NCBI RefSeq assembly: GCF_016811915.1
Contig: NZ_CP069127.1
Coordinates: 2,765,001-2,829,000, forward strand
Direction of reading: 5' to 3'
Source: Brevibacillus choshinensis
GTDB lineage: Bacteria; Bacillota; Bacilli; Brevibacillales; Brevibacillaceae
Length of the DNA: 64,000 nt
The position numbers and the translations under genes are program-made. Position 1 is the first letter of the stretch; every line of letters begins with the position of its first letter. The notes under the pieces were generated by a model. That model ran no database searches. It saw only the letters and a list, made by a program, of their open reading frames with translations, and was not told the origin of the DNA. Shown piece after piece: positions 18,134 to 26,283 of this stretch.

Positions 18134-18997
18134 TTGGAAATTTACGAGGATATTAAAAAAGGGGAAAAGGGTGCATGGATCAGCATTATCACCTACATCT
18201 GCCTTTCCATACTTAAACTAGGGGTTGGCTATGTTTCGAATTCGGAGGCATTGCTGGCGGACGGACTCAACAATACGACAGATATTATCGCTTCCATCGC
18301 GGTTTTAATTGGACTGAAAATATCTCGTAAGCCTCCTGATAAGGATCACCCGTACGGCCATTTTCGTGCAGAAACCATCAGTGCACTTATCGCATCTTTT
18401 ATCATGATTTCCGTAGGGATACAGGTACTCTATCAAGCGGTGATCGGATTATTTTCCCCAGATGTTCAGGCGCCAGATTTGCTGGCGGCATGGACTGCGC
18501 TCTTTTGTGCAATGATTATGTTCATTGTGTATCGCTACAATCGTCAGCTAGCACAGAAAATCAAAAGCCAAGCCATGATGGCAGCAGCACAGGACAATCG
18601 TTCTGACGCACTCGTCAGTATCGGGGCATTTATCGGAATCATGGGTTCGCAGTTGGGTCTGCCTTGGCTCGATTCGCTCACAGCCGTCGTGGTGGGTGTC
18701 ATCATATGCAAGACCGCTTGGGATATTTTCCGTGAAGCTACCCATACGCTCACGGATGGATTCGACGAAGAAACGCTCGAGACGTTTAAGCAAACGATCG
18801 AAGACACGCCTGGAGTTGAATTCATTAAAGACATCAAAGCAAGGAAGCATGGGAGCAGTGTCCTCGTAGATGCTGTCATTACCGTAGATCACAGGCTGAA
18901 CGTTATCCAAAGCCATGAGATTACAGAAGAGATCGAAAAGAAAATGCTGCGTGAATACCGCATCCGCCATGTGCATGTTCATATTGAGCCGAAGTAA
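18134..18997 (+). CDS. cation diffusion facilitator family transporter
   Basis: A 287-residue proton-coupled efflux carrier. Six hydrophobic segments lie between about residues 15 and 200. Metal-site motifs are LLADGLNNTTDIIAS (segment 2) and AQDNRSDALVSIGAF (segment 5), and KPPDKDHPYGHFRAE follows segment 2-3. The C-terminal cytoplasmic domain runs from about residue 205 and ends in HVHVHIEPK. The close match of LNNTTDI and DNRSDA to Bacillus MneP/MneS suggests Mn or Fe/Zn efflux. TTG 18134 is preferred since GGAGG (18121-18125) lies 8 bases before it; the frame extends to ATG 18095, which has no ribosome site. Confidence 0.85.
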   Translation: MEIYEDIKKGEKGAWISIITYICLSILKLGVGYVSNSEALLADGLNNTTDIIASIAVLIGLKISRKPPDKDHPYGHFRAETISALIASFIMISVGIQVLYQAVIGLFSPDVQAPDLLAAWTALFCAMIMFIVYRYNRQLAQKIKSQAMMAAAQDNRSDALVSIGAFIGIMGSQLGLPWLDSLTAVVVGVIICKTAWDIFREATHTLTDGFDEETLETFKQTIEDTPGVEFIKDIKARKHGSSVLVDAVITVDHRLNVIQSHEITEEIEKKMLREYRIRHVHVHIEPK

Positions 18998-19008
18998 ATG
19001 AGTTCATT

Positions 19009-19036
19009 AGCCCCCTTTGATCAGAAGGGGGCTTTT
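19009..19036 (+). terminator. rho-independent terminator of the cation efflux gene
   Basis: AGCCCCCTT (19009-19017) pairs with AAGGGGGCT (19025-19033), followed by TTT. Confidence 0.9.
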
Positions 19037-19201
19037 CGTCGAATTCAGGACGAATCCCAGAGGGGAAAACGCACCGCGATTGACAGCCTGCGTAGGCATG
19101 CGAACAGGCAAATGAGGAAACCGACACATACAGTATCTCAAGCCTCAGCATATGACGCCAGAAGAATGCTTGTCAGCTCAACCAGTAAAGGGAGGTAGGA
19201 A

Positions 19202-19492
19202 ATGAGGAAGCAGGATGGGAAAGACGAGCTTTTTACACCTGAATTTCTAGACTGGCTAAAGGAGAAGCAAATCACGAGGAAAAGGCTGAAGAAAGATCCG
19301 ACGGCATTGGACATGTACCATCGAGAATGGATGAAGACGAAAAAAAGAAACAGGACAAAGAAGCTGTCTCTGTTTCAAAATTTGCCTTCCATCAATTTCG
19401 ATTTGGGTAAAGTCGTAGACAATGTCCGAATAGCTGGCGAGCTATTGAAAGCCTATCAGGAATCAAAAGAAAGCCATTCTCCAGAATCATAG
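19202..19492 (+). CDS. hypothetical small basic protein
   Basis: A 96-residue soluble protein with strong ribosome site AAGGGAGGTAGGAA. The first half is rich in Lys and Arg (EKQITRKRLKKDP, MKTKKRNRTKK), and the second half is a probable amphipathic helix (VRIAGELLKAYQ). I recognise no family. No cysteine, signal peptide or membrane segment. The composition resembles small spore or nucleic-acid-binding proteins of bacilli but there is no motif to prove this. Confidence 0.6.
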   Translation: MRKQDGKDELFTPEFLDWLKEKQITRKRLKKDPTALDMYHREWMKTKKRNRTKKLSLFQNLPSINFDLGKVVDNVRIAGELLKAYQESKESHSPES

Positions 19493-19512
19493 TGCCGCAC
19501 GAAACCAACAGA

Positions 19513-19532
19513 GGGAGGGCAATGGCCCTCCC
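19513..19532. terminator. hairpin between convergent genes
   Basis: GGGAGGGC (19513-19520) pairs with GCCCTCCC (19525-19532) around a 4-base loop. No T run is present on either side, so it may slow rather than end transcription. Confidence 0.45.
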
Positions 19533-19568
19533 GTTCTGGATGATGTGTCGAAGCTCGGTACCTAAACC

Positions 19569-20039
19569 CTAATCGCCATGGACTGTTTGCGTGTTATTCT
19601 CGAGCAATTCAGCCTCCTCCTGAAAAGCCTGTCGCGCTTCTTTTACGAGCAGCATCAGCAATAGGATGACGAGGAGGTAGGCAATATCCAAAAACCAGAT
19701 CAGCAACATGGGCCCCGAGAGCATCGCGCCGAGCATGGGTGACATCATCCCGCCCATGACTCCGGCCATGACACCTTCGATGGAAGCCGTTAGCGAGACC
19801 AACCAGCCTGTACAAAATCCCACAGTCATCCCGATCAAGACAGCAATCACCGTGGCGAGAGCCAGATCGCTCGCGAGAAGAACTTGAATATTCAATCCCA
19901 GGGTGACGCTAGACATAGCACCTAAGCCCATGGCGATGATCATCCCGTCCATGCAGGCAAGCTCTGTCCGGTTTTTATAGGTGTAAAGGACGCTGCCGAT
20001 CGTCAGCAAACTGAGGAAAACGATGTTGAGTACGAGCAT
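19569..20039 (-). CDS. hypothetical membrane protein with Gly/Met-rich segments
   Basis: A 156-residue integral membrane protein with about five hydrophobic segments. The centre contains MAGVMGGMMSPMLGAMLSG, a glycine-zipper-like, methionine-rich stretch. A short charged tail follows (KEARQAFQEEAELLENN). GGGAGG precedes the ATG at 20039. I recognise no named family. The Met-rich helices could suggest copper handling or tight helix packing, but the sequence gives no direct proof. Confidence 0.65.
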   Translation of the reverse strand: MLVLNIVFLSLLTIGSVLYTYKNRTELACMDGMIIAMGLGAMSSVTLGLNIQVLLASDLALATVIAVLIGMTVGFCTGWLVSLTASIEGVMAGVMGGMMSPMLGAMLSGPMLLIWFLDIAYLLVILLLMLLVKEARQAFQEEAELLENNTQTVHGD

Positions 20040-20068
20040 AGCAACCTCCCTGATGAGTGAAGATTCAA

Positions 20069-20161
20069 TTATTTACTGATGTTCCATTTGCTTCTTCTCC
20101 TGCAACCGCATCGGCAAAAAATCGTGCATCTCCTGCCGCGGCAAAGGCATCTGAGAGCCAT
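20069..20161 (-). CDS. possible 30-residue cysteine-rich peptide
   Basis: ATG (first base 20161) follows a textbook GGAGG with 8-base spacing. The frame encodes a very basic peptide with six cysteines (positions 5, 7, 12, 16, 18 and 20), including CRCGCRRR, ending at TAA 29 bases before the membrane protein start. It could be co-transcribed with it. Another frame here (20073-20180, 35 residues) has no ribosome site. A peptide this short may be chance. The rest of the gap 20040-20347 shows nothing else definite. Confidence 0.3.
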   Translation of the reverse strand: MALRCLCRGRRCTIFCRCGCRRRSKWNISK

Positions 20162-20347
20162 TTGGACCACCTCCTGCCATAACATATGAACTCGTCAATC
20201 AAAGTTGTCTCTCGGCGGGTTGGCGATTTCATTATTTGTGGAAAAACGGGCACGAACGGGTTTGCCGGCAAAGCGGACGGGCAGTGCCTTCGCCCTCAGA
20301 AAAATATGGTAAGATAAAGGCAGAAGAAGAGATAAAGGAGAAAAACG

Positions 20348-21301
20348 ATGCTGGTTCAGGTGGCAAAAGGGATTCATCAACTATCGATTCGATTTCCATT
20401 CGGCATGAGACAAGTGAACAGTTATGTCATAGAAGGAAGTAAAGGGGTCACGATCGTAGACACGGGCAGCTGCGCTGAGCAGTCCATGGATATCTGGAAA
20501 AGCGCGCTTCCTATGGGAACGAAGGTGGAAAAAGTGCTGCTGACGCATGCGCACACCGATCACATCGGTTTGGCTAAGTGGCTGCGGGAGCGCTACGATG
20601 CACCTGTACTCCTCTCACGACTTGGCTATGAGGAGATGCAAAAATTTCACACGAGATTGAAAGAGTATAAAGGGGATGAGTCCGTAGATTATCCCTATTT
20701 TCTTCAGCATGGGGGTCCGGCAATCAGTGAAAAGGCATTGCTGGAGCAAGTAGACGCCGATTTTTTCGAGCCGGATGAACTCCTGGAGGACGAGCAGGAG
20801 ATCGTATTGGGAGACTTTTTGTTCGAGTCGATCTGGACGCCAGGTCACTCGCCCGATCACTTCTGTTTTTACGATCGTTCCAATGGCGTACTGCTGGCTG
20901 GCGATCACGTGTTGAATGATATTTCCCCGCTCATTCCCATCTGGTCCGAAGAGGAAGGCAATCCGCTGCGCTCCTATTTTCAATCGCTGGACAAGATAGT
21001 TCGGCTTCCCGTACAGATCGCCTTGCCTGGACATGGCAGCATGATTCAGGATTTGCCTGCGAGAGTCGCTGAGCTGCGAATCGGGCATGAGCAGCGCATG
21101 CAGCAAATTCTGGAGGGAGTAGCTGCGGGCGGCAGCACGGCTGGCGAGATCGCAAAAGTCGTGTACGGCCTGGAGAAGCTATCCATACGGCACATGGCCG
21201 AGTTTCTCATGACACTGTCCCGGATCTTGTATCTCGAATCGGAAGGCAGATTGCGTGCAGAGAAAGTAGAAGGGAAAGTCCGTTTTCATGTGATGGGCTA
21301 G
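20348..21301 (+). CDS. MBL-fold metallo-hydrolase
   Basis: A 317-residue metallo-beta-lactamase-fold hydrolase. The metal motif H-x-H-x-D-H is THAHTDHIGL (H67, H69, D71, H72). Later ligands are in WTPGHSPDHFCFY, VLLAGDHVL and ALPGHGSM. After about residue 245 comes a helical tail (LEGVAAGGSTAGEIAKVVYG) like the winged-helix region of LACTB2-type enzymes. AAAGGAG precedes the start. Substrate unknown; thioesters, glutathione adducts and nucleic acids are known for relatives. Confidence 0.85.
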   Translation: MLVQVAKGIHQLSIRFPFGMRQVNSYVIEGSKGVTIVDTGSCAEQSMDIWKSALPMGTKVEKVLLTHAHTDHIGLAKWLRERYDAPVLLSRLGYEEMQKFHTRLKEYKGDESVDYPYFLQHGGPAISEKALLEQVDADFFEPDELLEDEQEIVLGDFLFESIWTPGHSPDHFCFYDRSNGVLLAGDHVLNDISPLIPIWSEEEGNPLRSYFQSLDKIVRLPVQIALPGHGSMIQDLPARVAELRIGHEQRMQQILEGVAAGGSTAGEIAKVVYGLEKLSIRHMAEFLMTLSRILYLESEGRLRAEKVEGKVRFHVMG

Positions 21302-21394
21302 GCGCTACCATTTTGTTTGCGCTGTCCTCATTCAGCAGCACACATGTACGAAGATGGATTCAGCAAGTAGTAGGCGCCAGTAATTCAAAGGAAG

Positions 21395-21436
21395 AAGAGC
21401 AGAACGACCCGAAGTTCGGGGCTTTCGCTCTTTTTT
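21395..21436 (+). terminator. rho-independent terminator after the MBL hydrolase
   Basis: Outer arms AAGAGC (21395-21400) and GCTCTT (21427-21432) enclose an inner stem CCCGAA/TTCGGG; a T run follows. The remainder of 21302-21662 holds no gene I can support. Confidence 0.75.
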
Positions 21437-21662
21437 CAAACACTCCGGGCCAGTAGAAGCAAAGGAAACAATGAAGTATAGAAGTCTGAAAATTCATAAA
21501 ATATACAAGGGTTTTTGCCAACCAAAGTCGAATAGACATGATTATTCACATGGCGCGTATGTTATCAATAAGCGTCAATGTCCGCGTACAAGGAACGGTT
21601 GAGTGTGTTCATCCAAGAAGACACAGTCTTTTTCCATATACGTTGATGGGGGGCATTCTATT

Positions 21663-22700
21663 ATGAAAGCGCTTGTATTGGAGAGCCAAAAGAATTGTGT
21701 TGTCAAGGAGGTCTCTACGCCAGCACCTGGGGACAACGACATCTTGGTGAAGATCATGGCAAATGGCGTTTGCCGGAGCGACTGGCACGTCTGGGAAGCG
21801 GAAGTAAACAATTATCCATCCAAAATTCTGGGTCATGAATTTACGGGGATCGTAGAGGAAGTAGGGAAGAACGTCACGCGTTTTAAGAAGGGCGATCGTG
21901 TCATCGCTCCTTTTTCGGGGAGTGAAGGGACATGTCCGCAATGTCAGCAGGGGCACACGAATATATGCGACTCCTTTTTGTTGCCCGGATTTATGTACCC
22001 AGGCGGTTTCGCGGAATATGTTTCGATTCCTTACGGGGAACGCAATCTCGTACACTTGCCGGAAGAAATCAGCTTCGTGGATGGGGCTGCTCTCGGCTGC
22101 CGATTCATGACAGCGTTCCACGGCATCGTCGATCAGGCAAAAGTTCAGCCGGGCGAATGGGTTGCCGTATACGGGTGCGGAGGAGTAGGTCTCTCGGCGA
22201 TCAATATTGCTACGGCCATCGGGGCAAATGTAATCGGTGTGGATATTAATGATGCCAATCTGGAATTGGCGAAGCAAATGGGAGCCGCTTACACGATCAA
22301 CAGCAAGCAGACGGACCCGGTAGCCGCAGTTAAGGAAATCACCAAAGGCGGCGCACATGTCTCGATTGATGCGCTTGGTTTTACACAGACCTGCGTCAGC
22401 GGCATTCGCAGCTTGCGAAAGAGAGGACGTCATCTGCAGGTCGGTCTCACCATGAATCACGAGCAGGGGCATATTGCCATTCCAGTCAATGAAATGATTT
22501 TGAAAGAGATTAATTTTATCACGACATTGGGGATGCCTGCCCATCGCTTTGCATCGCTTCTACCCTTGGTAACGACGGGTCGCTTGACTCCAGGAAAAAT
22601 GGTGACGAGGGAGATTGCTCTATCCGAGGTGAACGACATTTTCACCGCGATGAGCTCGTATTCCAACACAGGTACATTTGTTGTCACCACATTTGCGTAA
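21663..22700 (+). CDS. zinc-dependent alcohol dehydrogenase (medium-chain family)
   Basis: A 345-residue NAD(P)-dependent dehydrogenase. The catalytic zinc ligands lie in GVCRSDWHVWE and GHEFTG; structural zinc is held by CPQCQQGHTNIC near residues 92-103. The Rossmann motif YGCGGVGLSAINIA is near residue 170. ATG 21663 follows GGGGGG with 8-base spacing; a frame to 21603 adds an unsupported N-terminus. It stands alone between two terminators. Substrate cannot be read from the sequence. Confidence 0.88.
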   Translation: MKALVLESQKNCVVKEVSTPAPGDNDILVKIMANGVCRSDWHVWEAEVNNYPSKILGHEFTGIVEEVGKNVTRFKKGDRVIAPFSGSEGTCPQCQQGHTNICDSFLLPGFMYPGGFAEYVSIPYGERNLVHLPEEISFVDGAALGCRFMTAFHGIVDQAKVQPGEWVAVYGCGGVGLSAINIATAIGANVIGVDINDANLELAKQMGAAYTINSKQTDPVAAVKEITKGGAHVSIDALGFTQTCVSGIRSLRKRGRHLQVGLTMNHEQGHIAIPVNEMILKEINFITTLGMPAHRFASLLPLVTTGRLTPGKMVTREIALSEVNDIFTAMSSYSNTGTFVVTTFA

Positions 22701-22721
22701 CGGATAAAGGAAGAACTGAAT

Positions 22722-22762
22722 AAAGCAGCGGGGGCAAATCCTAGTGGCCTTCGCTGCTTTTT
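22722..22762 (+). terminator. rho-independent terminator of the zinc dehydrogenase
   Basis: AAAGCAGCG (22722-22730) pairs with CGCTGCTTT (22752-22760), followed by T residues. Confidence 0.85.
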
Positions 22763-22876
22763 GCTGCCGGAAAGTGTATGGAATAGTAAGTGTTGTGTGA
22801 AAATAAAGACAACTATTGTTCGAATCGAGACACTTTTACGGACGCAGATTCATCGAGCATTAGGAACTTGGAGCTC

Positions 22877-22893
22877 TGGCATGTATTTTGCTA
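22877..22893 (+). promoter_or_regulatory. sigma-54-type (-24/-12) promoter
   Basis: TGGCATGTATTTTGCTA has GG and GC exactly 10 bases apart and fits the SigL consensus TGGCAYR-N4-TTGCW. A start near 22905 would lead into the citryl-CoA-lyase-like gene. An activator (enhancer-binding protein) is not seen in the window. Between this site and 23010, an open stretch from 22911 (MRSHFAQLSSPKLAMDAIDS) looks protein-like and might be a gene remnant. Confidence 0.65.
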
Positions 22894-23009
22894 GGAAAAG
22901 GTAGAGACCGCATGAGGAGTCACTTTGCTCAGCTCAGCAGTCCCAAGCTGGCGATGGATGCCATCGATTCCCGAGCAGAAGCCTGGAAAAAGAAAGCGAG
23001 GAAGCGAAG

Positions 23010-23807
23010 ATGGAATTCAAAACACAGATCGGGGTTTCCGAGCCCGATAAGATTTACGTGCATGGCTATGATTTGAGCGAGGATCTGATCGGACAGATCA
23101 CGTTGGCAGATATGGCGTTTCTGGGAGCTGCCCACCGCAAGCCGACTATTCAAGAATCGAGAATGCTGAATGCGTGTATGGTGGCTATCTGCGAGCACGG
23201 ATTCACACCTAGCTCCATTTCGGCTCGGTTGACGTATTTGGGAGCCCCAGAAGCCGTGCAGGCAGCGGTGGCGGCGGGTCTGCTTGGAGCAGGCTCTGTT
23301 TACCTGGGAGCCATGGAGTACGTGGCACAGATGCTTCAAGAAGGCTGGAAGAAGCAGGAGCAAGAAACCGATGTGCGGCGCCTTGCCGAGCAGATCTTGC
23401 ATGAAAGAGCGGAGCAAGGACTCTCCCTTCCTGGGTTCGGGCATCCCGTTCACAGACCCGTCGATCCTCGCACGACGAAATTGTTTGCGCTTGCAGAAGA
23501 GCTCGGATTTGCCGGAAAGCACACGGCCTTGATGCGTGAAATCCACAGACAGTTTTGCGAGAAAAAGGGAAAGACCATCACGTTAAACGTGGCAGGTGCG
23601 ATTGGAGCAGTGCTCTCCGATATGAATATGCATCACAGTGTCGTCAAGTCTTTTGCCGTAGCCGCCAGAGCCGTGGGACTGATCGGCCACATCGTCGAAG
23701 AAATCGAGTCGGGACGAGCGGACAGCATGGCACAGCAGCTGTATGACTATGTCGAAGAAAGCACGGTCTACACGAATGACAAACCGCGTCATCAAGCAGA
23801 GGAATAA
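23010..23807 (+). CDS. citryl-CoA lyase / short citrate-synthase-like protein
   Basis: A 265-residue protein covering only the catalytic core of the citrate synthase family (normal enzymes are about 370-430). GFGHPVHRPVDPRT near residue 146 carries the active-site His, and TLNVAGAIGAVLSDM lies near residue 190. ESRMLNACMVAICEHGFTPSS is also conserved. Bacterial genes of this size are named citryl-CoA lyases by analogy with the ATP-citrate lyase C-terminus, and often sit with acyl-CoA dehydrogenases and hydratases. Here the two such neighbours are broken. Real reaction unknown. Confidence 0.8.
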   Translation: MEFKTQIGVSEPDKIYVHGYDLSEDLIGQITLADMAFLGAAHRKPTIQESRMLNACMVAICEHGFTPSSISARLTYLGAPEAVQAAVAAGLLGAGSVYLGAMEYVAQMLQEGWKKQEQETDVRRLAEQILHERAEQGLSLPGFGHPVHRPVDPRTTKLFALAEELGFAGKHTALMREIHRQFCEKKGKTITLNVAGAIGAVLSDMNMHHSVVKSFAVAARAVGLIGHIVEEIESGRADSMAQQLYDYVEESTVYTNDKPRHQAEE

Positions 23808-23828
23808 GTACGGGAAGGGGAGAGAGTC

Positions 23829-24611
23829 ATGAAACAAGTACATACGAGACGCACGGGTGTCGACAATACGATCGCCGTTGCCGAGCTGAGCCGGCCAGAA
23901 GCGCGAAATGCGTTCAACACCAGAATGGCGAAAGAGCTCCTACAAGCCTTTCAGGAGATAGTCAGCTCCGATGCTAGGGCTGTGCTGCTTCAATCGACGA
24001 ATGGGAAAGCATTTTGCGCAGGGGCTGATTTGAAAGAACGCAATGGGATGACGGAGGCAGAGTGGAGAGACTAGCACAAGCTGTTTGAGCAAATGTTTTA
24101 CGCCATCGCAGATACTCCCCAGCCCGTCATTGCCGTTGTGGACGGATACGCATTGGCAGGAGGATTCGAGCTCGTGCTCAATTGTGACTTTATCGTAGCG
24201 GCGGACAGTGCAATCTTCGGTCTTCCAGAGGTTACGCGGGGGATTATGCCAGGAGGGGGAGGGACACGGCTCTTGGCAAAGCGAATCGGCCTGCACAAAG
24301 CGAAAGAATGGATATGCACGGGCAGGCTGATCGAGGCTGGGGAGGCTGATCGGGCAGGCTTGATAAATCGATTGACGACAGCAAACTCGCTTGCAGAGCA
24401 AGGGCTGAATTTGGCAGAAAGTCTCGCCCGCAATGCGCCGTTGGCAGTGCAAGCATGCAAGAAAGCGGTCGACGTGCTCTTCGGAATGGACGATCAGCTG
24501 GCTCGAGAAAAGGAGCTGGAGTTCTACAACCGCTGTGTCGATACGCAGGATCGTCTGGAGGGTGTGCTCGCCTTTGTGGAAAAGCGAGTGCCGCGTTTCG
24601 TAGGAAAATAA
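23829..24611 (+). pseudogene. enoyl-CoA hydratase/isomerase with an in-frame amber stop
   Basis: Without one TAG at 24072-24074 this would be a normal 260-residue crotonase. The N-terminal part has RPEARNAFNTRMAKEL and GKAFCAGADLKERNGM; the C-terminal part, in the same frame, has QPVIAVVDGYALAGGFELVL, GLPEVTRGIMPGGGGT (oxyanion and catalytic Glu region) and ends VEKRVPRFVGK. The stop replaces an aromatic or polar codon after WRD. A restart at ATG 24093 would give an N-terminally truncated product lacking the CoA-binding loop. Same decay state as the next gene. Confidence 0.85.
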
Positions 24612-24637
24612 AGAGCATACAGGCTGGAGGAAGAGTC

Positions 24638-25116
24638 ATGAAAGACGACGCATTTCACCAGGAACTTCGCCAGAGCGTACGCGCCATTTGCAAAAATTAT
24701 CCGGATTCTTACTGGAGAGAGCTGGATGAGAGGAGGGCCTATCCGTAAGCCTTTGTCAATGAGCTGTCACGCACAGGATTTCTCGGTGCGCTGATTCCGG
24801 AAGAATACGGCGGCCCCGGCTTGTCCGTCACAGAAGCCTCCATCATCATGGAAGAAATCAATCGCTCGGGAGGGAATGCGGGAGCGTGCCATGCCCAGAT
24901 GTACACCAGGGGAACGCTGCTGCGCCATGGCTCGGATACGACCCAGTTGAGAACCGCGGCCGTACGAAAAGGCGACAAGTACATCCGCCCGATACGAACC
25001 ATGATGAACCACGCGACGACAGAGCTGTTTATCGAAAACCTCGAGGTGCCTGCGGAAAATTCCTCATCCTGTCCTATGTGGCCGAGCATGTCTTGGGGCT
25101 CCCAAGATCGTACTGA
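24638..25116 (+). pseudogene. acyl-CoA dehydrogenase remnant (stop, two deletions, frameshift)
   Basis: Starts MKDDAFHQELRQSVRAICK, then TAA at 24746-24748 interrupts it; the frame resumes AFVNELSRTGFLGALIPEEY. After LLRHGS it jumps directly to DTTQLRTAAVRKGDKYI, skipping the substrate loop that normally lies between, then jumps to RPIRTMMNHATTELFIENL, skipping the middle strands. After EVPAEN a further deletion with a frameshift joins it to YVAEHVLGLPRSY, the usual C-terminus of the family. About 155 of roughly 385 codons remain. Both in-frame jumps fall at or near short similar sequences. Confidence 0.85.
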
Positions 25117-25219
25117 TTGGAAAGCATAGAGGTCCTGATTTTGCCCAAGGCATGTCGAGCAAATGATGTGCGGAAATAGGTAGCGAGTCCAGAAGGATAT
25201 TTGAGAGGAGTGGAAGAGT

Positions 25220-26206
25220 ATGAAAAATCGTTTGCCTAGCTGGATTTCAGAGCATATCGTCCTCCCGGTGATTACAGCTCCCATGTTTCTTGTATCAAAC
25301 CCGGAAATGGTCATCGCTGCATGCAAGAGTGGAGTCATTGGCTCCTTTCCATCATTGAATGCACGTACCGTTGATACCTTGACGGAATGGATGTCGACCA
25401 TTTCACAGGAGCTGGCTCACTGCAAAGCGGCAGAGCCGACGAAGAAAATTGCTCCATGGGCGATCAACATCGTCATTCGCCATTTGAACAATCGATTGGA
25501 GGAAGAACTGGAACTGATCAAAAAGTACCAACCGCCGCTCGTCTTTACGGCTTTGGGGAATCCGGCTCCCGTCGTAGAAATCGTACATGCCTATGGAGGA
25601 ATCGTTTTTTCTGATGTGACTACCGTTTACCATGCGAAAAAAGCTGTGCAATCGGGTGTCGATGGCTTGATTTTGGTTTGCGGGGGCGCAGGAGGACATG
25701 CGGGCACTTTGAATCATTTTGCTTTTGTCAGTGCCATTCGGGAATTTTGGGACGGGATCACGATCCTTGCAGGTGGGATTGCCAATGGTCAAGACATTTT
25801 GGCAGCCCAGGCCATTGATACAGATTTAGTCTATATGGGCACGAGGTTTATCGCTTCCGCTGAGAGCAACGCGGGGGAAGAGTACAAGCAGATGCTGATC
25901 GACTCCACCATCGAAGACATCCTATATACGTCGACGTTTAGTGGCATTCCAGCCAATTACCTGGAGCCGAGCATCATCAATGAGGGGCTCAATCCAGACG
26001 ACCTAGGCTCGCATGCGGACTTCGCCAAGACCGGCAGAAAGGCCTGGAAAAACGTATGGTCCGCGGGACACGGGGTAGGTAGGACGAAGTCGATCCAGAC
26101 CGTCTCTGAAATCGTCGGGGAACTCCAGACGGAATACGATCAGACGCTCACCGCTCTGCAGCAGGTAAGCCACACCCGCACGCATCTGAATACATCCATG
26201 TCTTGA
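25220..26206 (+). CDS. nitronate monooxygenase / 2-nitropropane dioxygenase family
   Basis: A 328-residue FMN TIM-barrel enzyme. LPVITAPMFLVSNPEMVIAA at the N-terminus binds the flavin, and CGGAGGHAGTLNHFAFVSAI near residue 155 carries the conserved His. ITILAGGIANGQDILAA and YMGTRFIASAES are the phosphate-binding blocks. It would oxidise nitronates or act as an enoyl reductase-like flavoprotein. It follows the broken acyl-CoA genes by about 100 bases but is itself intact. Confidence 0.87.
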   Translation: MKNRLPSWISEHIVLPVITAPMFLVSNPEMVIAACKSGVIGSFPSLNARTVDTLTEWMSTISQELAHCKAAEPTKKIAPWAINIVIRHLNNRLEEELELIKKYQPPLVFTALGNPAPVVEIVHAYGGIVFSDVTTVYHAKKAVQSGVDGLILVCGGAGGHAGTLNHFAFVSAIREFWDGITILAGGIANGQDILAAQAIDTDLVYMGTRFIASAESNAGEEYKQMLIDSTIEDILYTSTFSGIPANYLEPSIINEGLNPDDLGSHADFAKTGRKAWKNVWSAGHGVGRTKSIQTVSEIVGELQTEYDQTLTALQQVSHTRTHLNTSMS

Positions 26207-26242
26207 CATGGGTCCCGTCTGCACCAGATGCAGTCAAGAAGA

Positions 26243-26275
26243 AACCCCGAGATGAAATTGATCTCGGGGTTTTCG
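26243..26275. terminator. bidirectional rho-independent terminator
   Basis: AACCCCGAGAT (26243-26253) pairs with ATCTCGGGGTT (26261-26271) between convergent genes. Confidence 0.85.
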
Positions 26276-26283
26276 CGTATTTG

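Noticed and set aside
20065..20271. 68-codon minus-strand frame
   Set aside because: No ribosome site at its start and low-complexity end; the other two frames on that strand are more plausible, though also weak.
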